DNA of 64,000 bases from Zhihengliuella sp. ISTPL4. GTDB lineage: Bacteria > Actinomycetota > Actinomycetes > Actinomycetales > Microbacteriaceae. Below are positions 1 to 10,713 of this stretch, one piece after another. Location: NCBI RefSeq assembly GCF_002848265.1, contig NZ_CP025422.1, positions 868,001-932,000 on the forward strand, in the 5' to 3' direction. A program made the position numbers and the translations under genes. Positions within the stretch are counted from its first letter, which is position 1. Every line of letters starts with the position of its first letter. A model generated the notes under the pieces. It was given only the letters and a program-made list of their open reading frames with translations. It ran no database searches and was not told where the DNA came from.

Positions 1-727
1 CGCGCTCGTGTGCCGCAGCTGCGAGCACCTCGCGAGCCCACGCCACGGTCTCGGCGTCCGGCGCATACGCCGCCCGGATCACCGCGACCTGACTCGGATG
101 GATGCAGGCCGTCGCGCGGAAACCCGACGCCGCCGCGTCCTCCGCCTCCCGCTCCAGCCCCGCGGTGTCGCCGATGTCGACGTGCACCGCGTCGATCGCC
201 GCCTTGCCGTGCGCACCGGCCTCCAGGAGCACCCGGGAACGGGCGTAGCGCGCGATGTCGCGGTAGCCGCCCTCCGCGTTCCGGGAAGAGGTGCCGCCGA
301 GGGAGGCCACCAGATCTTCCGCGCCCCACATCAGCCCGACGACGGCCGGGTGCGCGGCGATATCCGCCGCCGCATGGATGCCCCGCGCGGTCTCGCACAG
401 CGCAAGGAGCGAGTAGCCCGCGTCGAAGGCGTCCAGGCTCGCCGCGCTCTCCGTCTTCGCCACCATCACGGTCCGGAACGGCGACCGCGCCACGGCCTCG
501 AGGTCCTCGGCGAAGGCCGAGGAGTCAGGGGCGTTCACCCGCACGATGACACGGACGGGGTCGAGGTCCGCAGCGATGACGTTCTTCCGGGCGTCGGCCT
601 TCGCCTCCGGCAGCACGGCGTCCTCCAGGTCGAGGATCACGGCGTCGGCCCGCTCCTGCGCCTTCGCGAAGCGCTCGGGGCGGTCCGCCGGGCAGAACAG
701 CAGCGCAGGACCGAGCTCGAAACTCAT
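1..727 (-). CDS. CitE-like beta-hydroxyacyl-CoA lyase (HpcH/HpaI aldolase family), partial
   Basis: Minus-strand gene whose 3' end lies outside the window; 242 codons are visible and about 30 more would be expected for the family. DLEDAV (residues 33-38), the VAKTES strand, ALCETARG and MWGAEDL are the conserved metal- and CoA-binding stretches of CitE-type TIM-barrel lyases. The ATG at 725-727 follows an AAGGAG site by 7 nt and overlaps the MaoC stop by 4 nt, so the two are probably translationally coupled. In Mycobacterium tuberculosis the syntenic gene Rv2498c encodes a lyase used in leucine and itaconate breakdown; the same role (cleaving a 3-hydroxy-3-methylglutaryl-CoA-type substrate) is inferred here from position. 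Confidence 0.9.
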   Translation of the reverse strand, partial: MSFELGPALLFCPADRPERFAKAQERADAVILDLEDAVLPEAKADARKNVIAADLDPVRVIVRVNAPDSSAFAEDLEAVARSPFRTVMVAKTESAASLDAFDAGYSLLALCETARGIHAAADIAAHPAVVGLMWGAEDLVASLGGTSSRNAEGGYRDIARYARSRVLLEAGAHGKAAIDAVHVDIGDTAGLEREAEDAAASGFRATACIHPSQVAVIRAAYAPDAETVAWAREVLAAAAHER

Positions 728-1206
728 GCCGTGTCTCCTTCCGGTCGGCAGTGCACGAGCACCGTTCGGGTCGCCGTCGCGACGACCGTGCCGTCCTGAT
801 TGCGTCCAGTGTGCGCGATCTGGACGACGCCCTGGCCGGGACGGGACGAGGAGAGCCGCTTGTCGACGACGACGCTCTCCGTCGTGAGCGTGTCCCCCGC
901 GAACAGCGGGTGCGGGAACGCGATGTCGCCGAGACCGAGCTGCGCCACCAGAGTCCCCTGCGTGAGCTGCGCGACCGAGGAACCCACCATCGTCGACAGG
1001 GTCCACATGGAGTTCATGAGCCGCGCGTGGAAGGGCTCCTGACCGTCGGCGAACGCGGCGTCCAGGTGCAGCGCCTGGGTGTTCATGGTCAGCGTGGTGA
1101 ACAGCACGTTGTCCGCCTCCGTGGCCGTGCGCCCTGGGCGGTGCACGTACCGGACGGCAGGCTCGAACTCCTCGTAGTACAGGCCGCGCTGCACGATCTC
1201 GCGCAT
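724..1206 (-). CDS. MaoC-family enoyl-CoA hydratase
   Basis: A 160-residue single hot-dog-fold protein of the MaoC type, with a loop around FPHPLFAGDTL and a C-terminal strand TATRTVLVHC typical of the family. The preferred start is the ATG at 1204-1206 because GGAGGG lies 7 nt upstream; ATG at 1212 and GTG at 1221 are in frame alternatives. It lies between an acyl-CoA dehydrogenase and a CitE-type lyase in one operon, so by context it would hydrate 3-methylglutaconyl-CoA or a related unsaturated acyl-CoA made by the carboxylase. Substrate is inferred, not shown. Confidence 0.88.
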   Translation of the reverse strand: MREIVQRGLYYEEFEPAVRYVHRPGRTATEADNVLFTTLTMNTQALHLDAAFADGQEPFHARLMNSMWTLSTMVGSSVAQLTQGTLVAQLGLGDIAFPHPLFAGDTLTTESVVVDKRLSSSRPGQGVVQIAHTGRNQDGTVVATATRTVLVHCRPEGDTA

Positions 1207-1222
1207 GGTCATGCCCTCCACG

Positions 1223-2374
1223 CTACCGGGCGAGTCCGAGCGCCCTGGCGATCACGAGGAGCTGGACCTCGGTGGTCCCCTCGCCGATCTCGAGTATTTT
1301 GGAGTCGCGATAGTGGCGGGCCACCGGGAACTCGTTCATGAAGCCGTTGCCGCCGAAGATCTGGGTCGCGTCCCGGGCATTGTCCATCGCGGCCTCGCCC
1401 GCCACGAGCTTGGCGATCGCCGCCGGCTCGGCGAACGGCTCACCCGCGTCGCGGAGGCGGGCGGCATGGTGCCAGGCGAGTCGTGCGGTATGCACGCGGG
1501 CCCGCATGCGGGCGAGCGTGAACTGGGCGTTCTGCCGCGTGCTGAGCGCGCTGCCGAAGATGGTGCGGCTCTTGGCGTACTCGACCGCCGCCTCCAGGCA
1601 CCCCTCCGCCGCGCCGGTCGACAGGGCGGCGATCGCGATGCGGCCCTCGTCCAGGATGCTGAGGAAGTTGCGGAACCCGCTCCCCCGATCGCCGAGAAGG
1701 TTGGCGGCCGGCACCCGTGCTCCGGCGAAGGTCAGCGGGTGCGTGTCGGACGCGTTCCAGCCGACTTTGTCGTAGGGCGGCTCGACGGTGAATCCGGGGG
1801 TGCCGTTCGGGACGATGATCGTCGAGATCTCCTTCCGACCCTCGCTCTGCCCGGTCACCGCGGTGACGGTCACGAAGCGCGTGATCGGAGTGCCCGAGTT
1901 GGTGATGAACTGCTTGGAGCCGTCGATCACCCATTCGTCTCCGTCGAGCCGCGCCGTCGTGCGGGTCGCGCCCGCATCACTTCCCGCCTCGGGCTCCGTG
2001 AGCCCGAAGCCGGCGAGGGCGCGACCGGCGAGGAGATCCGGCAGCAGCTCGCGTTTCTGTTCCTCGGTGCCGAAGCGGAAGACCGGCATCGCTCCGAGGC
2101 TGACGCCCGCTTCCAGGGTGATCGCGATCGACTGGTCGACCCGGCCCAGGGCTTCGATGGCGAGGCCCAGAGCCATGTAGTCACCGCCCTGGCCGCCGTA
2201 CTCCTCCGGGAAGGGCAGACCGAAGAGACCGAGCTCTCCCATCTGCCGCACGACGTCCATCGAGAGCGTGTGGGTGCGGTCGGCCTCGTAGGACTGCGGG
2301 GCGACCACCGTGTCGGCGAAATCGCGGACCATCGCCGCCAGCTCGCGCTCCTCCTCGGTGAGATCGTGCATCAT
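1223..2374 (-). CDS. acyl-CoA dehydrogenase (isovaleryl-CoA dehydrogenase-like)
   Basis: 383 residues, normal for a flavin acyl-CoA dehydrogenase. Visible landmarks are FGLPFPEEYGG, the flavin-binding GLTEPEAGSDAG block, the FITNSG strand, IFGGNGF and the C-terminal EIGEGTTEVQ segment where short/branched-chain members carry the catalytic glutamate. Two adjacent ATGs (2374 and 2371) overlap the stop of the upstream biotin-carboxylase gene as ATGATGA, so reading is coupled. Between a methylcrotonyl-type carboxylase and a MaoC hydratase, the likely reaction is oxidation of isovaleryl-CoA to 3-methylcrotonyl-CoA in leucine catabolism, transferring electrons to ETF. Confidence 0.92.
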   Translation of the reverse strand: MMHDLTEEERELAAMVRDFADTVVAPQSYEADRTHTLSMDVVRQMGELGLFGLPFPEEYGGQGGDYMALGLAIEALGRVDQSIAITLEAGVSLGAMPVFRFGTEEQKRELLPDLLAGRALAGFGLTEPEAGSDAGATRTTARLDGDEWVIDGSKQFITNSGTPITRFVTVTAVTGQSEGRKEISTIIVPNGTPGFTVEPPYDKVGWNASDTHPLTFAGARVPAANLLGDRGSGFRNFLSILDEGRIAIAALSTGAAEGCLEAAVEYAKSRTIFGSALSTRQNAQFTLARMRARVHTARLAWHHAARLRDAGEPFAEPAAIAKLVAGEAAMDNARDATQIFGGNGFMNEFPVARHYRDSKILEIGEGTTEVQLLVIARALGLAR

Positions 2375-4304
2375 CGGTCCTCCTCCGTCGTCGTCACGCG
2401 GGCGACCGGTTGGTCGCGCCGCACCTGGTCGCCGACCGCGACCAGTATCCGCACCACGCCGTCGTGCGGCGCGAGCACGGGGTGCTCCATCTTCATCGCC
2501 TCGATCGAGACGAGAGGCGTTCCTGCGTCGACGGCCGTCCCGTCCGTGACGTGGATCGCCACGACACCACCCGGCATCGGGGCGCGGGCCTCGGGTTCGG
2601 TGGCCTTGGCCTCGCGTTCCGCGGCGGCGAGGCGCCTCCGCATCCGGCCGCGACGGTCCAGGGGGCGAAGCCGCAGCGTCCGCCCTTCCTCGCACACCCA
2701 CACCGCGCCCTCCGCATCGCGAGCCGCGCGGACGGAGGCGACCGCGGCATCCGACGGTGAGACCGGGAGGAGGACCTCATCGTCCGTGAGCACGACGAGA
2801 GGTTCCGGCTCCTGCGGCGCTGCGCCGAGACGCCAGCCCGGGAGGGCTTGCCACAGCGGGCCGGCGCTCTCCCGGCGCGTCGAGGCTTCGGGACGAGCGC
2901 GCGCCAGTTCCGCAGCGGCCGCGAGCTGGGCGGTCGACGGCGCCGCGCGGTCGATCGGAAGGAGGGTCTCGATGAGGCCGGTGTCGAGGTCTCCGCCGAC
3001 CACCCGGCGATCCTGAAGGAGACGGCGGAGGAAGGCGATGTTCGTCTCCACCCCGAGCACCACCGTACGGGCGAGAGCGTCGTCGAGGCGCTGCAGGGCC
3101 GTCTCCCGGTCCTCCGCCCACGCGATGACCTTCGCGATCATCGGGTCGTAGAAGCCGCTGACGATGCTTCCCGTCTCGACCGCCGCATCCACACGGACAC
3201 CCTCGGGGGCCTCGAACAACAGCACCCTTCCGGTCGACGGCAGGAATCCGCGTTCCGGAGATTCCGCATACACGCGCGCCTCCACGGCATGACCGGTGGT
3301 GCGGGGAGCGATGTCGAGCGGCTGCCCGTCAGCCACGCGAAGCTGCAGCGCGACGAGATCGAGGCCGGTGACCTCCTCGGTTACGGGGTGCTCCACTTGC
3401 AGACGGGTGTTCATCTCGATGAAGAAGACGTCGTCAGGGGCGTCGGCATCGACGAGGAACTCGACCGTCCCGGCTCCGACGTACGCCACGCTCTCCGCCG
3501 CACGCAGCGCCGCCGCGAGCAGCCGGTCACGGGTCCCGGTCGGGATGCCGGCCGACGGCGCCTCCTCGATCACCTTCTGGTGACGACGCTGGAGGGTGCA
3601 CTCGCGCTCGCCGAGCGCGACGACGGTGCCCTGCGCATCCCCGAAGACCTGCACCTCGATGTGCCGCGGCCGGCGGATCAGTCGCTCGAGGATGAGCGCA
3701 TCGTCACCGAAGGCGGATGCCGCGACGCGACGGGCGGACGCGAGCGCGCCCGGCAGGCCCGCGGCATCTGTCACGACTTCCATGCCCTTGCCGCCGCCGC
3801 CGGCGCTCGGCTTGACGAGGAGCGGGAATCCGACGGCCGCCGCCTCTTCGAGGATCTCCGCCTCCGACAGCCCCCGCGCGTCGAAACCCGGGACGACGGG
3901 CACGCCGCTGCGGCTCACGTGCTCCCTGGCTCGCGCCTTGTCGCCCATGACCTGCAGGGCTTCCACGGAAGGACCGATGAAGACGATGCCGCTCTCCGCG
4001 CACGCCTCCGCGAGCCCGACGCTCTCGGAGAGGAATCCGTAGCCGGGATGGACAGCCTCCGCTCCGGAGGCACGAGCCGCCGCGATGACGGCATCGATGT
4101 CGAGATAGGACTCCGGCGCCGGCGCCGGACCGATCCGCACGGCGGCATCCGCCTCACGGACGTGCGGTGCGTCGGCGTCCGCGTCGCTGTAGACCGCGAT
4201 GCTGCGGATGCCGAGGTTGCGAAGGGTGCGGATGACCCGCCTGGCGATCTCGCCGCGGTTCGCGACGAGCACCGACGAGAAGGAGACGGAGGGCGACATG
4301 GGGC

Positions 4305-4308
<4 letters not shown>
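2371..4308 (-). CDS. acyl-CoA carboxylase alpha subunit (biotin carboxylase + biotin carrier)
   Basis: 645 residues with an N-terminal [14 protein letters not shown] start of the biotin-carboxylase domain, the ATP-grasp glycine loop [26 protein letters not shown] and a C-terminal biotinyl domain with the target lysine in EAMKMEHPV (about residue 606). It carboxylates its own biotin with ATP and bicarbonate for the neighbouring carboxyltransferase. The GTG at 4306-4308 overlaps the preceding stop as GTGA; an ATG at 4297-4299 is an alternative start three codons in. With the beta subunit it most likely forms 3-methylcrotonyl-CoA carboxylase, although propionyl/acetyl-CoA activity cannot be excluded by sequence alone. 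Confidence 0.93.
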
Positions 4309-5858
<1,550 letters not shown>

Positions 5859-5920
5859 CGTGATGTCCTCCTCGACCCACGTCGCGCCGGTCATCGACCT
5901 GGCGCGCTGCATGCATTCTC

Positions 5921-5938
5921 GGTTAGTGTTCACTAACC
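5921..5938. promoter_or_regulatory. TetR operator palindrome 1
   Basis: Perfect 8-bp inverted repeat GGTTAGTG-TT-CACTAACC between the divergent carboxylase operon and the tetR gene. Its length, 2-nt centre and position match operators of TetR-family repressors controlling branched-chain or fatty acyl-CoA catabolism. It would sit over or next to the carboxylase operon promoter. Confidence 0.75.
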
Positions 5939-5948
5939 CGTCGGTTCA

Positions 5949-5966
5949 GGTTAGCGAGGATTAACT
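5949..5966. promoter_or_regulatory. possible degenerate second TetR operator
   Basis: GGTTAGCG-AG-GATTAACT has the same 18-bp size as the palindrome 28 bp away. Its left half matches that site at 7 of 8 bases and its right half is weaker. It directly precedes, and overlaps the ribosome binding site of, the tetR gene, so it could give autoregulation. Confidence 0.4.
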
Positions 5967-5969
5967 GAG

Positions 5970-6572
5970 ATGACAAGCCCCGCCACAGCTCGCGACCGCG
6001 CCAAAGCGGAACGCTCCGACGCTCTCCTGCACGCCGCAGCGCGGCTCTTCGCCGCACGCGGGTACAGCGGTGTGAGCCTGGAGGACATCGGCGCCGCCGT
6101 CGGCGTGTCCGGTCCCGCGGTGTACCGCCACTTCGCCGGCAAGCAGGCCCTGCTCGGCGCGGTACTCGTCAAGGTCAGCCAGGATCTCGTGGTGGGCGGG
6201 CGACGCGTCTCCGAGGAGCCGACGAGACCGGACGAGCGCATGCGCGGACTCATCCGGTTCCACGTGGAGTTCGCGCTCGGCAACGCGGAGGTGATCCAGG
6301 TGCAGGACCGCGACCTCGCCTTCCTCGACGAAGCCGACCGGGCCGAGGTCCGGCGGCTGCAGCGCGCATACATCGAGCTCTGGATGGATGCCCTGGCCGC
6401 GCTGGACCGTCCGGAGCCGCTCGACCGTGACGAGCTGCGGCTGCGCGTGCAGGCGTGCTTCGGTCTCATCAACTCGACACCGCACAGCACCCGAGCGGCC
6501 ACACGACGGCATACGGCCACCGCGACCGTCCTGGTCGCGATGGCCGATGCCGCCCTGAGGGCCGCTAGCTGA
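5970..6572 (+). CDS. TetR/AcrR-family transcriptional regulator
   Basis: 200 residues with an N-terminal helix-turn-helix (about 27-55, around SLEDIGAAVGVSGPAVYRHF) and a divergent C-terminal ligand domain. It is transcribed away from the acyl-CoA carboxylase operon, with two palindromes in the 111-bp gap, so it probably represses that operon and itself, with an acyl-CoA intermediate as a plausible inducer (inference). GAGGA about 9 nt upstream supports the ATG. Its 3' end overlaps the convergent E2 gene by 8 nt. M. tuberculosis has a TetR gene (Rv2506) at the equivalent locus. Confidence 0.9.
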   Translation: MTSPATARDRAKAERSDALLHAAARLFAARGYSGVSLEDIGAAVGVSGPAVYRHFAGKQALLGAVLVKVSQDLVVGGRRVSEEPTRPDERMRGLIRFHVEFALGNAEVIQVQDRDLAFLDEADRAEVRRLQRAYIELWMDALAALDRPEPLDRDELRLRVQACFGLINSTPHSTRAATRRHTATATVLVAMADAALRAAS

Positions 6573-7944
6573 GCAGCATCGCCCGGCCGGGCTCTTCGAG
6601 GATGTCCGCCACGTCCTTGAGGAACGTCGCACCCTCCGCGCCGTCGACGAGGCGGTGGTCGAACGACAGGCTCAGGGTCATGACCTGGCGCAGAGCGATC
6701 TCTCCGCGGTACTCCCACGGCTGTCGCCGCACGGCTCCGATCGCGAGGATGCCGGACTGCCCCGGGGGCAGGATCGGCGTGCCGGCCTCGACACCGAAGA
6801 CGCCGATGTTCGACAGCGAGAACGTCCCTCCGGCGAGCTCAGCCGGTGACGTCTTGCCGGCTCGGGCCGTCTCCGCGAGCTCCCGCACGGCCGACGACAG
6901 CTCCACGAGATTCAGCCGCTCCGCGTCGCGGATCATGGGCACGATGAGACCACGGTCCGTGGCGGCGGCGATGCCCAGATCGACGTAGCCGTACTGGACG
7001 ATCTCGCCGGACTCCTCGTCCCAGCGCGCGTTCAGACCCGGTGCCCGCCGCAGAGCGAGGCAGACCGCCTTCGCGACGACCGCGAGCGGACCGATCCGGT
7101 GTTCCGCCAGGGCCCTGTCCTCGCGAAGGCGAGCCAGCATCTCCATGGTCGCGGTCACGTCGACGGTATGGAAAACCGTCACGTGCGGAGCCGTGAAAGC
7201 ACTCTGGACCATCGCCGCCGCCGTGTGCTTGCGGACACCGCGGATGGGGATGCGGGTCTCCCGCGCACGGCCGTCGGGAGTAGGAAGCGAACGGGATGGG
7301 GCCGCGGTCTCCGGCGCGGGTGCCGGGGCGGTGCGCGCCCCTCCAGCCCCGATGCGCTCGGCGTAGGCCTCCACATCGGCACGAGTGATCACACGGTCGC
7401 CCACCTCGGCGGCGACGAGCACCAGATCGACGCCCAAGCGCTTGGCGTACGCGCGCACCGGCGGGGTCGACCGCGGTCGCTCCCAGACGGGCTCGACGGC
7501 GGCTGACGGCAGGGCGTCGTGAGGGGCTGCTTCCAGCACCGCGGTGTCCGCGACCTGTCCCGATTGCGGACCTCCGTGACGCCGCGCACGACGAGCGGGC
7601 CGTCGACTCGATGTCGGCGCTGCTCCGTACCCCACAAGGTTCGGCTGCGCCTTCTCCGCTCCGGCGTCCCGCTCGGCACCCGACGGTGCGACGGGGGGCT
7701 CCTCCCCCTCGACGTCGAAGGCGATCAGCGGAGCTCCCACGGCCACGGTCTCGCCGGCTTCCGCGTGGAGCGTCGAGACCGTCCCCTCATAGGGAGACGG
7801 CAGCTCGACGACGGCCTTCGCGGTCTCGACCTCGGCGAGCGTCTGATTCAGTGCGACGCTGTCCCCCGGCGCGACCAGCCATTGGACGACCTCGGCCTCG
7901 GTGAGCCCTTCGCCGAGATCGGGGAGGTGGAACTCGGCGATCAT
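6565..7944 (-). CDS. bkdC: dihydrolipoamide acyltransferase E2 of branched-chain 2-oxoacid dehydrogenase
   Basis: 459 residues in the standard E2 order: one lipoyl domain (1-75) with the lipoylated lysine in VETAKAVVE (K43), a proline/alanine-rich linker, a peripheral subunit-binding domain (about 155-195, VRAYAKRLGVDL...ITRADVEAYA), a second linker and a catalytic acyltransferase domain ending with the HxxxD motif in FDHRLVDGA (H430/D434). It transfers the acyl group from E1 to CoA. The ATG overlaps the E1beta stop by 4 nt. The partner E3 (lipoamide dehydrogenase) is not in the window. Confidence 0.95.
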   Translation of the reverse strand: MIAEFHLPDLGEGLTEAEVVQWLVAPGDSVALNQTLAEVETAKAVVELPSPYEGTVSTLHAEAGETVAVGAPLIAFDVEGEEPPVAPSGAERDAGAEKAQPNLVGYGAAPTSSRRPARRARRHGGPQSGQVADTAVLEAAPHDALPSAAVEPVWERPRSTPPVRAYAKRLGVDLVLVAAEVGDRVITRADVEAYAERIGAGGARTAPAPAPETAAPSRSLPTPDGRARETRIPIRGVRKHTAAAMVQSAFTAPHVTVFHTVDVTATMEMLARLREDRALAEHRIGPLAVVAKAVCLALRRAPGLNARWDEESGEIVQYGYVDLGIAAATDRGLIVPMIRDAERLNLVELSSAVRELAETARAGKTSPAELAGGTFSLSNIGVFGVEAGTPILPPGQSGILAIGAVRRQPWEYRGEIALRQVMTLSLSFDHRLVDGAEGATFLKDVADILEEPGRAMLLS

Positions 7945-8951
7945 GCGTCGGCTCCCGTCAGGCTGTGCGGACGATCCAGCACACGATCGACCGCATCGAG
8001 GATCCGGTCCAGGTCAGGCAGGTGGTACTTCTCCAGCTTGGCCGGCGGGTACGGCACGTCGTGTCCGGTGACCCGCACCGGGGCGGATTCCAGGTACTCG
8101 AAGCAGCGCTCGGTGACGCTCGCGATGACCTCCGGCGCGAGTCCGGCCTCCCGAGAGGCTTCGTGTACGACGACCACGCGTCCGGTCTTCCGCACCGAGG
8201 CGGCCACCGAGTCGTAGTCCACGGGCGAGAGCGATCGCAGGTCGACGACCTCCAGCGCGATGCCCTCGTCCTCCGCTGCCTCGGCTGCCTGCAGCGCGGT
8301 GCTGACCATGGCCCCATAGGTCAGGACGGTGACGTCGGTTCCCTGGCGCACCACCCGGGCGAGGCCCATCGGCGGCGCGTCCGCGAGCGAGGCCTCGAGG
8401 TCGACCTCACCCTTGTGGTGGTACAGCCGCTTCGGCTCGAAGAACACGACCGGGTCGTCCGACGCGATGGCCTGGCGCAGGCTGCGATACGCGTCCTCCG
8501 GGTTCGACACCGCGATGACGCGCAGCCCGGCCGTGTGAGCGAAGTACGCCTCAGGAGACTCGGAGTGGTGTTCCGCGGCGCCGATGCCCCCGGCCCACGG
8601 GATGCGGATGGTGATCGGCATCTTCACCCGACCCTGGGTGCGGTAGTGCAGCTTCGCGACCTGGGACACGATCTGGTCGAAGGCGGGGTACACGAACCCG
8701 TCGAACTGGATCTCCACGACCGGGCGGTAGCCGCGGAACGCGAGACCGACGGCCGTGCCGACGATCCCGGACTCCGCGAGCGGTGTGTCGATGACCCGCG
8801 CCGCTCCGAACTCGTCGAGAAGTCCGTCCGTGATCCGGAAGACGCCCCCGAGCTTGCCGATGTCCTCGCCCAGCAGCACGACCTTCTCATCGTCGCGCAT
8901 CGCCTGGCGGAGACCGGCGCCGAGCGCCTTGCCGAGAGTGAGCTCCGTCAT
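7941..8951 (-). CDS. bkdB: 2-oxoisovalerate dehydrogenase E1 beta subunit
   Basis: 336 residues of the transketolase-like beta chain: KVVLLGEDIG near the N terminus, DTPLAESGIVG, EIQFDGFVYPAFDQIVSQ, then a C-terminal transketolase domain with DLRSLSPVDYDSV and VVHEASREAG. With the alpha chain it decarboxylates the keto acids of leucine, isoleucine and valine. The ATG at 8949-8951 starts 2 nt after the E1alpha stop; a longer in-frame extension upstream is unlikely because it would run through E1alpha and loses family similarity. Confidence 0.95.
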   Translation of the reverse strand: MTELTLGKALGAGLRQAMRDDEKVVLLGEDIGKLGGVFRITDGLLDEFGAARVIDTPLAESGIVGTAVGLAFRGYRPVVEIQFDGFVYPAFDQIVSQVAKLHYRTQGRVKMPITIRIPWAGGIGAAEHHSESPEAYFAHTAGLRVIAVSNPEDAYRSLRQAIASDDPVVFFEPKRLYHHKGEVDLEASLADAPPMGLARVVRQGTDVTVLTYGAMVSTALQAAEAAEDEGIALEVVDLRSLSPVDYDSVAASVRKTGRVVVVHEASREAGLAPEVIASVTERCFEYLESAPVRVTGHDVPYPPAKLEKYHLPDLDRILDAVDRVLDRPHSLTGADA

Positions 8952-8953
8952 GA

Positions 8954-10072
8954 TCAGGCCTCGCCTTCGAACGACGCGAGATACGCGGCGTACTCGTCCC
9001 GCTGCCGCTCCAGCCCGGTGTGAGGTTCGGCGTAGACGCCGTCGAACACCGCGAGGGGCGGACGGGTGACCATGCCGAGGCACGCGGCACGCATCTCCTT
9101 GGCGACGGCGTCGGCGGCCGCCTGCGTCTCGGCGAGGTGCTCGTCAGGAAGCTCGCCGGAAGCCCGGAGGTACGCTTCCAGGCGCGCGATCGGGTCCCGG
9201 CGACGCCAGGACTCCAGCTCGGCGTCGTCACGGTAGCGGGTGGGGTCGTCCGCCGTGGTGTGCGGGCCCATCCGGTAGGTCACGGCCTCGATGTAGGCCG
9301 GCCCCTTGCCGGCGCGGGCGTGCGCCAACGCCCATCGCATCGCCGCCAGGCAGGCGAGGACGTCATTGCCGTCGACGCGGAGGCTGGGGATGCCGAAACC
9401 CGGCGCGCGTCCCGCGATCGGGTACTGCGACTGCACGGCCACGGGCTCCGAGATGGCCCAGTGGTTGTTCTGACAGACGAAGACGACCGGAGCCTGGTAG
9501 GACGCGGCGAAGATCATCGCCTCGTTCACGTCACCCTGACTGGTGGCTCCGTCGCCGAAGTACGTCACGGCGACCTCCGGGGCGCTCTCATGACGGATGC
9601 CGAGTGCGTATCCCACGGCGTGAAGGGTTTGCGCGCCGATGATGATCTGCAGCGGGGCGACGCGCAGTGCGGCGGGATCGTAGGCCGCCCCTTCCTCGCC
9701 GCGCCACATGCGGACGTAGTCTCCCGGCTGCGCGCCACGCGCATAGATCACGCCCGTCTCCCGGTAGCTGGGGAAGACGTAGTCCTGGGGGTCGAGCGCG
9801 CGGGCGGTTCCGATCTGGGTAGCCTCCTGCCCCTGGCAGGGCGCCCACAAGCCCAGCTGCCCCTGCCGCTGCAGGGCCACGCCTTCTGCGTCGATGCGAC
9901 GGAGGATGACCATGTCGCGATGGAGCGCCCGGAGCTGGACGGCGTCGACGTCGGCGACGAAGGCGTCGAGGCGGGCGTGGGGAACCCGCGTCCCGTCCGG
10001 AGCGAGGATGCGCTCCGAGAGCTCGAGATCCTGGGCGGTGTCTGCGATAGGGGTGGTCTGCGGCGACATCAT
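8954..10072 (-). CDS. bkdA: 2-oxoisovalerate dehydrogenase E1 alpha subunit
   Basis: 372 residues with the thiamine-diphosphate motif starting at GDGATSQGD (173-181) and ending at CQNNHWAIS (about 200-208), the PSYRETGV loop and the phosphorylation-loop equivalent YRMGPHTTADD. It binds ThDP and Mg and performs the first decarboxylation step. AGGAGG lies 3 nt before the ATG at 10072 and 6 nt before a second ATG at 10069, which may be the real start. First gene of the bkd operon, divergent from an Lrp/AsnC regulator. Confidence 0.95.
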   Translation of the reverse strand: MMSPQTTPIADTAQDLELSERILAPDGTRVPHARLDAFVADVDAVQLRALHRDMVILRRIDAEGVALQRQGQLGLWAPCQGQEATQIGTARALDPQDYVFPSYRETGVIYARGAQPGDYVRMWRGEEGAAYDPAALRVAPLQIIIGAQTLHAVGYALGIRHESAPEVAVTYFGDGATSQGDVNEAMIFAASYQAPVVFVCQNNHWAISEPVAVQSQYPIAGRAPGFGIPSLRVDGNDVLACLAAMRWALAHARAGKGPAYIEAVTYRMGPHTTADDPTRYRDDAELESWRRRDPIARLEAYLRASGELPDEHLAETQAAADAVAKEMRAACLGMVTRPPLAVFDGVYAEPHTGLERQRDEYAAYLASFEGEA

Positions 10073-10239
10073 CGTCCTCCTCGTCCCTGGCGACCCTTGT
10101 GGGGTACGCGCAATGGTGCCGGCGTCATCACCGGCATGGTCCGAGAGTACGTCCGCTCATCACCTCGCTCAAGCAATTCCGAGCGCCCTGAGCATGTTGC
10201 TCATTTTTCTCCGGCAAGCCGCTGCTATGGTTTGGCACT
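10073..10239. promoter_or_regulatory. bkdA-lrp divergent control region with Lrp-type palindrome
   Basis: 167-bp divergent intergenic region. TGAGCA-TGT-TGCTCA at 10189-10203 is a perfect 6-bp inverted repeat with a 3-nt centre, the size and form of Lrp/AsnC-family sites, and GCTC/GAGC half sites recur about 15-35 bp upstream. It is placed to control both genes. Confidence 0.6.
10226..10231 (+). promoter_or_regulatory. -10 box, probable leaderless start of lrp
   Basis: TATGGT lies 8 nt before the ATG of the Lrp-like gene and there is no Shine-Dalgarno sequence, so the transcript probably begins at or within a base or two of the start codon. Confidence 0.45.
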
Positions 10240-10713
10240 ATGCCTGGACTGGATCGGATAGACCTCGAGCTTCTCGCTGCCCTGGCCGAGGACCCTCGCG
10301 TGACCATCGTCGCTCTCGCCGAGCGGATGAGCTTGTCCCGCAACACCATTCAGGCCCGGATGGCCCGTCTGGAGCAGAGCGGCGTCTTCCTCTCCTACGA
10401 GCGCGCCTTCTCCCCCGATGTCCTCGGCTTCCCGCTGCAGGCGTTCGTCAGCATCGGTGTCCGTCAGACCGAACTGCCGCGCATCATCAACGAGCTCGCC
10501 CGCATCCCGGAGGTCGTCCAGGCGCACGGTCTGAGCGGCTCCATCGACCTGCTGGCACGGGTGGCATGCCGCGACGCGCGTCACCTCTTCGACACGGACG
10601 CGCGCATCCTCTCGATCGAGGGCGTGGAGCGGACGGAGACCTCGCTCGCGATGGGCGAGGTCATTCCCTTCCGGGTCGCGGGACTCATCGGCCTCGCGCG
10701 ACGGGAATCCTGA
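10240..10713 (+). CDS. Lrp/AsnC-family transcriptional regulator (BkdR-like)
   Basis: 157 residues: an AsnC-type winged helix-turn-helix (about 5-55, with LAERMSLSRNTIQARMARLE) followed by a RAM ligand domain (about 65-150). Lrp/AsnC proteins next to bkd operons (BkdR) commonly sense branched-chain amino acids and control keto-acid dehydrogenase genes; that role is inferred from the divergent placement and the palindrome in the shared control region. The last 29 nt overlap the 3' end of the convergent hydrolase gene. Confidence 0.9.
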   Translation: MPGLDRIDLELLAALAEDPRVTIVALAERMSLSRNTIQARMARLEQSGVFLSYERAFSPDVLGFPLQAFVSIGVRQTELPRIINELARIPEVVQAHGLSGSIDLLARVACRDARHLFDTDARILSIEGVERTETSLAMGEVIPFRVAGLIGLARRES

